A stretch of 64,000 nt of DNA from JAAUUE01 sp943370025 (GTDB taxonomy: Bacteria > Cyanobacteriota > Cyanobacteriia > Cyanobacteriales > JAAUUE01): positions 12,286-76,285 of the forward strand of contig CALRPI020000019.1 in assembly GCA_943370025.1 (NCBI GenBank), in the 5' to 3' direction. The notes below the pieces were generated by a model, which was given only the letters and a program-made list of their open reading frames with translations, did not search any database and had not been told where the DNA came from. Both the position numbers and the translations under genes were made by a program. Shown here one piece after another: positions 25,530-35,200 of the stretch (position 1 is its first letter; each line of letters opens with the position of its first letter).

Positions 25530-25811
25530 TTATTCGTCTGGTTCGATCGTACTCATCAAACCATGATTATTCAAGGTTTCACTATAAAATTCGGCGTGTT
25601 CTTGGGCACAGGTAATCACCAAAGCGATCCCATTCTGGTGAGCCTCCATCATAATACTAACCGCTTGGGGCTGGGTCAGACTACTGACAGTTTCTAACAA
25701 AACTCGCACCACATACTCCATGGGGTTAAAGTCATCATTATGGAGCAGGACTTTATAACGTGGGGCAAGCTTACGGACTGTAGAAGGTTTTTGGATAGTT
25801 TCAACAGACAC
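25530..25811 (-). CDS. clpS: ATP-dependent Clp protease adaptor ClpS
   Basis: 93 residues, standard length. ClpS delivers N-degron substrates to the ClpC/ClpA unfoldase. The core YKVLLHNDDFNPMEYVVRVL is conserved, with the Asn-Asp-Asp substrate pocket. The second helix has VSIMMEAHQNGIALV, followed by the C-terminal strand. The flexible N-terminus is short. The upstream gap carries a family C hairpin element. Confidence 0.95.
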   Translation of the reverse strand: MSVETIQKPSTVRKLAPRYKVLLHNDDFNPMEYVVRVLLETVSSLTQPQAVSIMMEAHQNGIALVITCAQEHAEFYSETLNNHGLMSTIEPDE

Positions 25812-25893
25812 GGCTTTCCTCTAGAACTAATTCTGAAATTAATAGATGTTTTTTGCAATTTTTTTTTGCAAATATAATAGAGATCATAACACT

Positions 25894-25984
25894 AGAACTT
25901 ACGTCCTGCCAACGAATCATCTAGAGTTTTGGACGTTTTTGCAGATGCTCTACGCCCGTAAAAACGTCCAAATGTGTAAATCCT
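25894..25984. repeat. Hairpin element, family C (copy 5)
   Basis: Ends AGAACTTACG and GTGTAAATCCT are degenerate forms of the family C termini. The internal hairpin TTGGACGTTTTTGC / GTAAAAACGTCCAA has a different arm from the other copies. It lies between divergent clpS and the HAD gene, where promoters would be expected. Confidence 0.7.
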
Positions 25985-26031
25985 GAACACTTTTTTAAGT
26001 CCACAATTTCCCCATCCCTATACTAATTCCT

Positions 26032-26733
26032 ATGACTCACTCCCTAGAAAATCTCAGTAACCATGAACCAATCATAGATAACCCAGAAAAGCCTCCCAAG
26101 GTGATCTTTCTAGATGCGGTGGGAACCTTGTTTGGGGTGCGAGATAGTGTGGGAGCAGCCTATAGCCAAGTTGCCCAAGATTTTGGGGTGAGCCTAGAGG
26201 CAGAGGCGGTAAATGCAGCATTTTATCAAGCATTTAGTGCTGCGACTCCCTTAGTATTTTCTCAGCAGGAACCCAGCCAAATTCAGCCCCTAGAATTTCA
26301 GTGGTGGAAAGATGTGGCGATCGAGACGTTTAAGCTGGCGGGCATCATCGATCGATTTACCGATTTCGATCATTTCTTTCAGGCTCTATACAAATATTTC
26401 GCCACAGCCCAGCCCTGGGAAGTTTATCCAGATGTATTGCCAGCGCTAGCCTATTGGCGGCGACAGGAGATTAAGCTGGGTATTTTGTCAAACTTTGATA
26501 GTCGCATCTACGAGGTTCTCACCGCTCTAGAGTTAAGTCATTTCTTTAGCTCCATAACTATTTCTTCCGAAGCCGGAGCTGCTAAACCTGACACCCAAAT
26601 TTTCACCACAGCACTGGAGAAATATAACTGTGAGCCAGCCTCAGCTTGGCATATTGGGGATAGTTGGCAGCAAGATTATCAGGGGGCAAAGCAAGCCGGG
26701 ATTCGGGCAATTTTGATTCAGCGTGAGTCCTGA
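26032..26733 (+). CDS. HAD-superfamily hydrolase, REG-2-like subfamily IA
   Basis: 233 residues. Motif I is FLDAVGTLFGVRDSVG: the nucleophile Asp is present, but the second acidic residue of D-x-D is replaced by Val. This resembles the REG-2-like branch rather than classic phosphoglycolate phosphatases. Motif II is LGILSNFDSR; motif III/IV are AKPDTQIF and WHIGDSWQQDYQGAKQAG. Probably a small-molecule phosphatase or relative of reduced activity. It stands alone. Confidence 0.85.
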   Translation: MTHSLENLSNHEPIIDNPEKPPKVIFLDAVGTLFGVRDSVGAAYSQVAQDFGVSLEAEAVNAAFYQAFSAATPLVFSQQEPSQIQPLEFQWWKDVAIETFKLAGIIDRFTDFDHFFQALYKYFATAQPWEVYPDVLPALAYWRRQEIKLGILSNFDSRIYEVLTALELSHFFSSITISSEAGAAKPDTQIFTTALEKYNCEPASAWHIGDSWQQDYQGAKQAGIRAILIQRES

Positions 26734-26907
26734 GAGATTTTTAGTTAGACTTTAGTTAGTCTGGCAATATTTCGGTTGATGAATTGGCTTCAGGGGCATA
26801 AGATACATAAGAAATTAGCTTACAAGGGTAAGTGGTAGTTCTAGAAACAATAAATGTTGCACAGCGGAAATTTCCTGATTAATTTTCTAGCCGATAATTG
26901 CTAATGA

Positions 26908-26987
26908 AGAGGCTATTTATAAAGTCTGATTTTCGCCCCGGAGGAGACGCAAAACCAAACCTGCTAGCCGATTTATAAATGGTCTCT
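26908..26987. repeat. Hairpin element, family D (copy 1)
   Basis: Ends AGAGGCTATTTATAAA and TTTATAAATGGTCTCT. The centre has decayed: TTTTCGCCCCGGAGGAGACGCAAAA is only partly self-complementary. Nothing else stands out in the 298-bp gap before the diguanylate cyclase gene. Confidence 0.7.
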
Positions 26988-27031
26988 AAGTAAATTCTTT
27001 TTCAACCTATACACAAGGATTCTCCATTAAG

Positions 27032-29785
27032 ATGAATGCTCAGGTCTGCCCCCACTGTACCTGCCCCTTACTGCCTCATGTCCGCCAAGGTAAACCCTAT
27101 TGGTATTGCCTGCAATGTCATCAGGAATTTACCCATGTTGTAGATACAGAGATCACAGATGTTGCCCAAATAAAATTAGCACTTCAAGAATCCTATCGTT
27201 GGTTCAACTCGCTGATGCAGGCAAGTCTAGAAGGGGTTTGGATCTTAAATCGGGCGGGGGAAACAACGTTTGTTAATCAACGCATGGCAGATATTTTGGG
27301 CTATCCGGCTGAGGAAATGTACGGAAAACCAGCTTGGTATTTTGTGGAATTGGGAGAGCGATCGCAATTCATCCATCAAACTTCAGCCCTCAGAGAAGCC
27401 GCTATCAACACCAGACTCAACAACCGTGGTCTTCATCAACAAGAAACCAATCAACAGGAAATCAATCATCAGTATGAAGTCAAACTACAGCGTTATGACG
27501 GAACCCTCGTTTGGGTAACTATTTCTGGACAAGATATGTTTGAGATGGTTGCAGAGCCTAGTCAAATAGGAGAGTACTTAGGGACTCTGTATATGGTGAC
27601 AGATCTGAGCAAACAGAAAGCTACTCTTCAGGAATGGGAACTGGCAAAAGAACAACTCCAAGAAGTAAAAGACACTCTCCAAACTGTTATCCAATCTTCT
27701 CCCCTTGCGATTATTGCCTTAGATGGTCAAGGCAAGGTCAAACTCTGGAATCAGTCGGCGGAAAAAATGTTTGGCTGGGAAGAACAGGAGGTTCTCGGAA
27801 ATTTCCTCCCCCAGCCCAATGATCAATCTCAACCCATACCCGATCAGATTTCCCAGTTATTGGGGACAAGGAGTGAAACTTCTTTTGCTGATTTAGAAAC
27901 TCGCTACTACCGTCAAGATGGCTCAGCAGTTGACATCAGCTTGTCTACGGCTCCCCTCCGCGATGCCCAGGGGCGGGTGGTGGGCAATATGGGGGTAGCA
28001 GCGGATATTACCCTGATTAAGCAAATGCAGGAATCGCTCTTGCAGCAGGCACAACGGGAGAGGTTAATCACGACGATCGCTCAGCGTATCCGCCAATCCC
28101 TTGACCTTTCAGAAATTCTGGAAACTACAGTCATTGAAGTCCAACAACTCCTCCAATCCGATCGAGTCTTAATCATCCACTTTTTACCCACAGAGGAAGG
28201 TAATACCAACCACGGAAACGTTGTAGCTCAGGCGTTGGCTGATGATACAGTGCCTTCTATGCGGGGATTTATGATTAGTACCCCGTTGTTGAACGTGGCG
28301 AATCATCTCGATCGCTACTATCAGGGAGAAGCTTTGGCAGTTAGTGATGTTGATCAGACCGAAATAGCAGAAAATAGCCGGCAACTCCTCGCCTTTTTTC
28401 AAGTCAAATCTATGCTGGTCGTGCCTATCTTACAAAAGCAGCCCGATAATTTCACGTTGGCAAAGCTGAGTAGTAACTCGGAAACTCATCAAATCGAGTC
28501 CCCCGTTGCCATTCCCCTGAATAGTAACTTCAATAGTCTGTGGGGTTTAATCATGGTGCATCAATGCCAAGAACTGCGCCAATGGGATTCCTCAGAAATA
28601 GACCTGCTGAAGCAACTGGCTACTCAGGTCAGCATTGCACTCTGGCAGGGACGATTATACCAACAGGCACAACTCCAAGCCATTCGAGAGAAAACCTTAA
28701 ATCGCCTGACTAGGGCAATTCGTCGGACTTTGGAGTTAAAAACTATTTTCTCCACCGCTGTGTGGGAAATTGGCAATCAACACCGCAGTCAACGGGTAGA
28801 GATTTGGCAATACTTCCCTTCCCAGCAACTATGGGAAAATGTCTCTGAATATCGAGGAGATTTAGATTCTCCTGTAGGCTTAGGCACAAAAATTAGTGAC
28901 CGAGATAATTCTGTCACCAGCAAGCTCAAGCAATTAGAAATAGTCAAAAATCGCTCCCTAGCCCATGCCTTTGATATTTCATCAAGGCTTAGTAATCATC
29001 CAGATCATCTTGTTCACGAAGCCTGTTTATTGGTTCCTCTGCATTTTAATAATCAGGTATGGGGAGCTTTTGCCTTGGTGATGGATGGTTATGTCTATGA
29101 TTGGCAAGACGAGGAAGTTGAATTTATTGTCCAGATTACCGATCAGTTGGCGATCGCGATTCAGCAGTCAGAACTCTATCTGCAATTACAAAATGCCAAT
29201 AAAAAACTCCAACAACTAGCCGCCACCGATGGCTTAACCCAAGTCGCCAATCGGCGGTATTTTGATGAAACCTTAGCTCAAGAATGGCATCGCCTTGCTA
29301 GGGAGAGGCAACCCATATCCCTCCTTTTAACAGATATTGATTGGTTCAAAAGCTATAACGACCACTATGGTCACCAAGCCGGAGATGATTGTCTCCAGCG
29401 AGTCGCCCAAATCATTAATAAAGTCATCCATCGTCCAGCGGATCTGCTCGCCCGGTATGGAGGGGAAGAATTTGTGATTATTCTCCCTAATACGGACACT
29501 CAAGGAGCGATCAAGGTAGCGAAGAAGATCCGGGAAGCTATTGCCAAACTAGCGATCATCCATCCCGATTCGACGGTTAGCCCCTACGTCACTGTAAGTT
29601 TGGGAATTGCCAGTGTGATCCCCAACCGCAAAGCTTCCCCCAAAATCTTAATCTCCCAAGCAGATCAGGCTCTATACCTAGCCAAAAATCAAGGGCGCGA
29701 TCGCTTTCTGATCTACGACAAATCTACTTTAACGGCTAATCAGAAATATACTCTCAAGAAAAAGGCTGACATAAAATTACTTTAA
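27032..29785 (+). CDS. PAS/GAF-domain diguanylate cyclase with N-terminal zinc ribbon
   Basis: 917 residues. The N-terminus has CPHC (6-9) and CLQC (27-30), a likely zinc ribbon that is unusual for this class. Two PAS domains (about 55-195 and 215-335), two GAF domains (about 345-540 and 560-710) and a GGDEF domain (about 735-900) follow. The active site reads RYGGEEFVIILP, a functional variant of GGDEF. RPAD lies exactly five residues before it, matching the inhibitory I-site. It should make cyclic di-GMP from GTP with product feedback. No membrane segment, so cytosolic. Confidence 0.93.
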   Translation: MNAQVCPHCTCPLLPHVRQGKPYWYCLQCHQEFTHVVDTEITDVAQIKLALQESYRWFNSLMQASLEGVWILNRAGETTFVNQRMADILGYPAEEMYGKPAWYFVELGERSQFIHQTSALREAAINTRLNNRGLHQQETNQQEINHQYEVKLQRYDGTLVWVTISGQDMFEMVAEPSQIGEYLGTLYMVTDLSKQKATLQEWELAKEQLQEVKDTLQTVIQSSPLAIIALDGQGKVKLWNQSAEKMFGWEEQEVLGNFLPQPNDQSQPIPDQISQLLGTRSETSFADLETRYYRQDGSAVDISLSTAPLRDAQGRVVGNMGVAADITLIKQMQESLLQQAQRERLITTIAQRIRQSLDLSEILETTVIEVQQLLQSDRVLIIHFLPTEEGNTNHGNVVAQALADDTVPSMRGFMISTPLLNVANHLDRYYQGEALAVSDVDQTEIAENSRQLLAFFQVKSMLVVPILQKQPDNFTLAKLSSNSETHQIESPVAIPLNSNFNSLWGLIMVHQCQELRQWDSSEIDLLKQLATQVSIALWQGRLYQQAQLQAIREKTLNRLTRAIRRTLELKTIFSTAVWEIGNQHRSQRVEIWQYFPSQQLWENVSEYRGDLDSPVGLGTKISDRDNSVTSKLKQLEIVKNRSLAHAFDISSRLSNHPDHLVHEACLLVPLHFNNQVWGAFALVMDGYVYDWQDEEVEFIVQITDQLAIAIQQSELYLQLQNANKKLQQLAATDGLTQVANRRYFDETLAQEWHRLARERQPISLLLTDIDWFKSYNDHYGHQAGDDCLQRVAQIINKVIHRPADLLARYGGEEFVIILPNTDTQGAIKVAKKIREAIAKLAIIHPDSTVSPYVTVSLGIASVIPNRKASPKILISQADQALYLAKNQGRDRFLIYDKSTLTANQKYTLKKKADIKLL

Positions 29786-29793
29786 AACTACTT

Positions 29794-29896
29794 ACAGCAG
29801 TTTGAGAGTGGGTGGCTACAGCCACCCACTCTCAAACCCAACATGGATAGAGCTTGCAATATTTGTGGTGTGTCTCATTTGAATGTAAAGTGCTGT
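29794..29896. repeat. Hairpin element, family A (copy 1)
   Basis: Ends ACAGCA and TGCTGT. The left part is a hairpin GTTTGAGAGTGGGTGGCT / AGCCACCCACTCTCAAAC. The right half (AACATGGATAGAGCTTGCAA onward) is shared nearly base for base with copies at 55115 and 61211. Confidence 0.85.
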
Positions 29897-29912
29897 TAAA
29901 TCAATTCAATTT

Positions 29913-30103
29913 TCACCTCCTCTCAAACGACGACCAAGAGGCAGTGCCGCAGGAAAGATTTGGATGGCTCCAGACTTTGATGAACCACTAGAAGATTTCA
30001 AGGAATATATGAAATGAAAATACTTATTGATACCCATGTTTTCCATATCATCAGTGCAGATACAATACTTGATATAGCGATCCCAATTGAGTTTAGAACC
30101 TAA
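29913..30103 (+). pseudogene. Relic of a vapBC toxin-antitoxin pair with an internally deleted toxin
   Basis: The frame 29913-30017 is the 3' end of a VapB-type antitoxin: KRRPRGSAAGKIWMAPDFDE, LEDFKEYMK and stop. It overlaps (ATGA) a toxin start at 30014. The toxin reads MKILIDTHVF, the first strand of a PIN domain, and then continues directly into HIISADTILD, which matches the C-terminal strand of such toxins. About 100 codons are missing without a frameshift. The remaining frame runs into a family B hairpin element (from 30073), whose sequence supplies the stop at 30101-30103. The antitoxin start is lost next to a family A element. Neither product can work. Confidence 0.75.
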
Positions 30104-30164
30104 ATGGGTTGAGAACGTCTCCCCCGGAGGAGGAGACGTTCTCAACCCATTTAGGATGGCTATA
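30073..30164. repeat. Hairpin element, family B (copy 2)
   Basis: Ends TATAGCGATCCCAA and ATTTAGGATGGCTATA. Internal hairpin ATGGGTTGAGAACGTCTCC / GGAGACGTTCTCAACCCAT. It lies at the 3' end of the vapC relic and directly before the Uma2 gene. With the family A element it fills most of the 429-bp gap. Confidence 0.8.
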
Positions 30165-30214
30165 GCTATGGCGTTAATCGAAAATGGTAATTCATCCTTA
30201 AAGGAGCTATTTCT

Positions 30215-30817
30215 ATGCTTAATCTAGTTGAAACAACAGATGTATTAACCAGCTTTCCCCTCGAAAAGAGAATCTGGACAGATGCCGAATTTATGGCACT
30301 CCCCGATGACGGACATCACTACGAAATTATCAATGGAGAACTAATTGACATGGGCAACTCCGGAGCATTGCATGGCTATGTGGCAATTATTTTAAGTTCC
30401 GCTTTGTTTGCTGTTGTGTCATCCCAAAAACTGGGGGCAATATTTGATTCTAGTACTGCTTTTAAGATGAAAAACGGCAATAAGCGATCGCCCGATATTT
30501 CCTTTTTTGCTAAAGCCAGACTCCAAGGCATGACTACCCTCCCTACTGGTTTTTTAGAAGGTGCTCCCGATTTAGTTGTAGAAGTTCTTTCTCCCGGTAA
30601 TACTGTGGAAGAAATTGATGATAAGTTGACAGAATATTTTGATAATGGAACTCGTTTAGCTTGGGTGATTAATCCCATTCAAAGCCATATTTTGGTCTAT
30701 CATTCTGCTCAAGAACCAGAGAAGCTGTTGAGATCGATCGACTTCCTTGATGGAGAAGATATCGTTCCCGGATTCAGCCTACCTGTTGCCGATCTTTTTC
30801 AAAATCTCTCCTTCTAA
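30215..30817 (+). CDS. Uma2-family (DUF820) putative endonuclease
   Basis: 200 residues, intact. Family order is kept: WTDAEFMALPDDGHHYEIIN at the N-terminus, RSPDISFFAKARL (first Asp), DLVVEVLSPGNTVEEIDDK (Glu and Lys), then LAWVINP. The fold is PD-(D/E)xK-like; the target is unknown. AAGGAG precedes the ATG. It sits between repeat elements and a vapBC relic, a setting typical of gene turnover. Confidence 0.9.
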   Translation: MLNLVETTDVLTSFPLEKRIWTDAEFMALPDDGHHYEIINGELIDMGNSGALHGYVAIILSSALFAVVSSQKLGAIFDSSTAFKMKNGNKRSPDISFFAKARLQGMTTLPTGFLEGAPDLVVEVLSPGNTVEEIDDKLTEYFDNGTRLAWVINPIQSHILVYHSAQEPEKLLRSIDFLDGEDIVPGFSLPVADLFQNLSF

Positions 30818-30819
30818 TT

Positions 30820-30917
30820 AGAACTTATGCACTGTGAACAAGTCATATAGGATTCTGGAGTTTTTTGCGGGCTTCGACTCCGCTCAGCCCGCAAAAAACT
30901 CCAAAGGCGTAAGTCCT
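30820..30917. repeat. Hairpin element, family C (copy 4)
   Basis: Ends AGAACTTATGCA and GGCGTAAGTCCT. Internal hairpin GGAGTTTTTTGCGGGC / GCCCGCAAAAAACTCC with loop TTCGACTCCGCTCA. It occupies the whole gap between the convergent Uma2 and tgt genes and may act as a two-way transcript end. Confidence 0.8.
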
Positions 30918-30918
30918 T

Positions 30919-32031
30919 CTAATCAATATCCAGACCATAATGTCCAAACTCTTCTACAAAGTAGTCGCCAATGATGGCATCACGGATTCTTTGGGTGAAG
31001 CGGATTAATTCTGTGACGTTGTGCAGAGAAATCAGGGTAAAACCGAGGACTTCCTGCGATCGCATCAAATGACTCAGATAAGCCCGACTAAAATTTTGGC
31101 AGGTATAGCAGGGGCAGGTAGGGTCGAGGGGAGTATAGTCCCGGCGGAAGGGGGAATTTTTTAGGTTCCAGCGCTCTCCTTGGACTAGGGCGGCTCCGTG
31201 TCTGCCGAGGCGGGTGGGGATGACGCAATCAAACAGGTCAATTCCTGAAGCGATCGCCCGTGCCATTTCCCGATAGGTTCCCACCCCCATCAGGTAGCGG
31301 GGCTTATGCTCTGGCAGGTGAGGGGCAGTGATTTGAACGATTTCTTGGATTAGATCCCCCGGTTCCCCAACACTGACACCGCCGATCGCATAACCGGGCA
31401 AGTCTAACTCTGCCAATTGTTGAGCAGCCGCTACTCGCAGGTCTGGATACACCCCCCCTTGAACAATCCCAAAGAGAGCTTGATCTGCTGGTCTTTGGTG
31501 GGCGGAGATTGATCGTTCTAGCCAGCGATAGGTGCGCTCCGTGGCAGCAATTACTTCTTCTCTGGTGGCTGGGTAGGGAGGGCACTCATCGAAAGCCATG
31601 ATCACATCGGCTCCGAGGGCATTTTGGATGTGGATCGATCGTTCTGGAGTCAAGTTAATCATACTGCCATCCCGGGGCGACTTAAAAATCACACCCTCAT
31701 CACTAATTTTCCGCATCTTGCTGAGGCTAAATACCTGAAACCCCCCAGAATCTGTGAGCATAGGCTTTTTCCAGTTCATAAACTTGTGCAACCCCCCAGC
31801 CCCTTGGACGATATCTTCCCCCGGTTGCAGATGCAGGTGGTAGGTATTTGCCAAAACCATCTGGGCTTTGGTATCTTCTAGCTGAGCAGAGGTCAGGGTC
31901 TTAACAGTGGCAAGGGTGCCCACGGGCATGAATTTAGGAGTTTCCACAATGCCGTGGGGTGTAGAAAATACCCCGACTCTGGCTTTGGTTTTGCTGCACT
32001 TGGCTTGGACTTGGAAGGAGAAATGACCCAT
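30919..32031 (-). CDS. tgt: Queuine tRNA-ribosyltransferase (TGT)
   Basis: 370 residues. It exchanges guanine-34 for preQ1 in GUN-anticodon tRNAs, a step of queuosine formation. TDSGGFQVFSLS carries the catalytic Asp, IGGVSVGEPG is the base-binding loop, and FDCVIPTRLGRHG holds the nucleophilic Asp. The zinc site is CPCYTCQNFSRAYLSH (three Cys and a His). It stands alone; the 3' end abuts a family C element. Confidence 0.96.
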   Translation of the reverse strand: MGHFSFQVQAKCSKTKARVGVFSTPHGIVETPKFMPVGTLATVKTLTSAQLEDTKAQMVLANTYHLHLQPGEDIVQGAGGLHKFMNWKKPMLTDSGGFQVFSLSKMRKISDEGVIFKSPRDGSMINLTPERSIHIQNALGADVIMAFDECPPYPATREEVIAATERTYRWLERSISAHQRPADQALFGIVQGGVYPDLRVAAAQQLAELDLPGYAIGGVSVGEPGDLIQEIVQITAPHLPEHKPRYLMGVGTYREMARAIASGIDLFDCVIPTRLGRHGAALVQGERWNLKNSPFRRDYTPLDPTCPCYTCQNFSRAYLSHLMRSQEVLGFTLISLHNVTELIRFTQRIRDAIIGDYFVEEFGHYGLDID

Positions 32032-32153
32032 GTTGGTGGAGGAGGTAAGTAGAATCGAAGCTTATTTTACATGGTTTGTGGTGGAGTTGATGGGCGATCG
32101 AGAGGCAGAACTGGTTTTTGCAGGACTATGAGAGTGCTTTTACGATGGTGGGG

Positions 32154-32187
32154 AATCCTTGGTAGGGCGATCGCTCTACCAAGGATG
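32154..32187. repeat. Perfect palindrome centred on a HIP1 site
   Basis: ATCCTTGGTAG, then G-GCGATCGC-T, then CTACCAAGGAT. It lies in the divergent gap between tgt and the CHAT protein gene. It could be a regulatory site or a minor hairpin; no T-tract follows. Confidence 0.5.
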
Positions 32188-32271
32188 GGAATAAAGTTTT
32201 AAGTATAATCCTCACGGTAAATAGATTAAATAGCTATAACTTAGATATATTATTATCTCTGGCTATGCGCT

Positions 32272-35200
32272 ATGTCTTGCCAAAAGTTCCTATCCCGATT
32301 TAGTCTGCTACCGATCGCAGTTGGCATTGCCTTCAATCCCATCATCTCTCCAGTGCGATCACAGATTACCCCCAATGGAGCGGGAACTGTGATCAATCCC
32401 CAAGGCAACCAGATCAATATCACTGGCGGAACCCAAGCTGGAGCTAATCTTTTCCATAGTTTCCGGGATTTTAATGTCAATTCCTCTCAAGTTGCCAACT
32501 TTTTGAGCAATCCCCAGATTCAAAATATCCTTGCCAGAGTCAACGGCGGGAATCCTTCGATGATTAATGGCTTGCTGCAAGTTACGGGGGGAAACTCGAA
32601 TTTATTTTTGATGAATCCGGCGGGAATAGTTTTTGGACAGGGGGCAAGTTTAAATATTCCTGCCAGTTTCACCGCAACAACAGCGAATCAAATTGGGTTT
32701 AGGAATAATTTATTTAATGCTTTTGGAGATAATAATTTCTCAGCGTTAACGGGGAATCCCGATCGCTTTCTCTTCACAAGTAGCCAATCTGGAAGTATTG
32801 TCAATGCTGGAAATTTAGCGGTAGGAAGTGGGCAGAATATTAGTTTAATTGGCGGAAATATTGTTAATACTGGCAATATCAATGCTGGGAATATTACCCT
32901 CGCAGCAGTGCCGGGAACCAATCGGGTGAGAATTTCTCAACCGGGGCATATTTTGAGTTTAGAAATTATTCCGCCAGTAGATTCTGTAATTACTCCTCTA
33001 GATTTACCTAGATTACTAACAGGATCAGATTTACCGGGAATTACTAGCAATGGAACAACTGTGCAAGTTGCTGGAGTTGAGATTCCCACGAGTCAAGGAG
33101 TGAATATTACTTCGGGAAATCTTAGTACTCTCTCTCAAGGTGGGGTTATTAATATCCTTGGTGACAGAGTTAGCCTAGTCAATGCCAACCTGAATGCTAG
33201 TGGTAGCAATGGCGGGGGAACAATTCGAGTTGGTGGGGAATATCGAGGCGGGGGGGGGAATCCGTTTAATTCTCGGATCACCTATGTGGATGCTGGTTCT
33301 GTTTTGAATGCGGATGCGGTTAATTCTGGTAATGGTGGCAGGGTAATAGTCTGGGGGAATGACACAACGAGATTCTCTGGAACTATTTCTGCTAGGGGTG
33401 GTGTAAATGGCGGGAATGGGGGATTTGCCGAGGTGTCGGGGGCGCAGACTTTGACTTTTGCAGGAAATGCAGATTTGGCAGCACCGATCGGCAGTATGGG
33501 GATTTTGTTGTTAGACCCGGTGAATATTTTTATTAATAATGGCACTGATGCTCTAGGAGGTTGCACTCTGCCAACCGTTTCTGTGGCTTGCGCTCCGGGA
33601 GATATTACGATTTCTCAGGCAACTCTGCAAGCTCTGCCTGCTGCGGCAAATGTGATTTTGGAGGCGACTGATAATATTACGATCGGCACTTTAACCGGGA
33701 ATGCATTAACTTTTGCCAGTGCGCCCGGTGGTTCCATCACTTTTCGGGCTGATGCAGATAGTAATGGGGCTGGGGATTTCTCGATGAATGCGGGGAATAG
33801 AATCGCTGCACCGGGACGAGATATTACTATCAGTGCGGCAAGAATCATCGCCAGTGATATTGATGCTTCTACCGTTTCCGCTCAGAATGGAGGCAATATC
33901 AGCTTGACTGCTACTAGGGGTGATCTGAGGGCGAATAATATTAGCAGCGGGTCTGGTGTACCTACTGGAAATACAGGGGCTGGGGGGAATGTAAATATCC
34001 TTGCTCCCCTTGGTAATGTGATTATTTCTGACAGTGTGGATAGTCGATCGGTCTCCCAAGGCATTGGTAATTCTAGAGATGCAGGAAATATCACCATCAC
34101 TGCCCAAAGCATCAATGTCGGCAATCCTTCAGACCCACTGACGGGGGCGATCGGTGCCTATTCCCGTGTTGGCACCGGAAATACTGGCAATGGGGGAAAT
34201 ATCGTACTTAGAGCAACTAATGGCGGCATAACCGCCGCAGCCATAACTACAGCCACCAATGTATCTGGCACTGGAATTTCGGGGAATGCAGGCACTATTG
34301 ATATCGATGCAACCGGTGATATAAGTCTTCGAGGGGGAATCGTTACTGCTGTTAGTCCAAACCCGATCTCTCTTGACACTCGATCGGAGTCCAGTGGCAG
34401 TAATGCCGGGGCTGGAGGGAATATCAGGATTAACAGGATTAATCAGCCGAGTATTGGCAACTTTATTGCTGGTGGCGCGATCAATAGCTTCTCTTCGGCG
34501 ATCGCTGCGCCCGGAGTCGGCTCCCTAAATGCTGGAAATATTGCCATCACTGCTCAAAGTATAGCTGTGGATATTATTGACGCTCTTTCTCAGGTATCTA
34601 GTGGTACTTCTGGTAATGGGGGAGCTATCAATTTAACTGCAACTAGTGGCAACATTACTACTACAGGTCTATTAGAATCTTCCAGTTTTTCGGGGACTGG
34701 GGGAGATATTAAATTAACTGCGACTAATGGCAACATTAGAATACTAGATGAACTATATTCTGGTAGCAATTCAGGAAATAGTGGAGCTATTAATTTAACT
34801 GCTGGTAGCAATATTACTGCATCATCACGGTTATCTTCTTTTAGTAGCTCTGGGAATAGTGGGGCAATTAGTTTCACTGCTGGCGGTGACATTACTACAT
34901 CACATTTATTTGCTTACAGTAACTTCGGAAATGGTGGAGCTATCAATTTAATTTCTAATGGGAACATTACTAATACATCTCCCCTTGGTTTCTTTTCTTT
35001 TAGCGGCTCCGGAGGAGATGGAGGGGCTATCAATTTAGATGCTGGTCAAAATATTGTTATACCATCCAATTTATTCTCTTCTAGTAGCTTTGGGAATGGA
35101 GGGGCGATCAATTTAAATGCTGGTGCAAACATTATTACATTAGGCTCATTTGCTCAAAGTGACTTTGGGAATGGTGGCACTGTTAGTATCAGTGCACCTA

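Noticed and set aside
34590..35200. Repetitive GC-skewed stretch in the haemagglutinin gene as a repeat element
   Set aside because: The repeats follow the beta-helix protein pattern and differ at the DNA level; the frame is open throughout.
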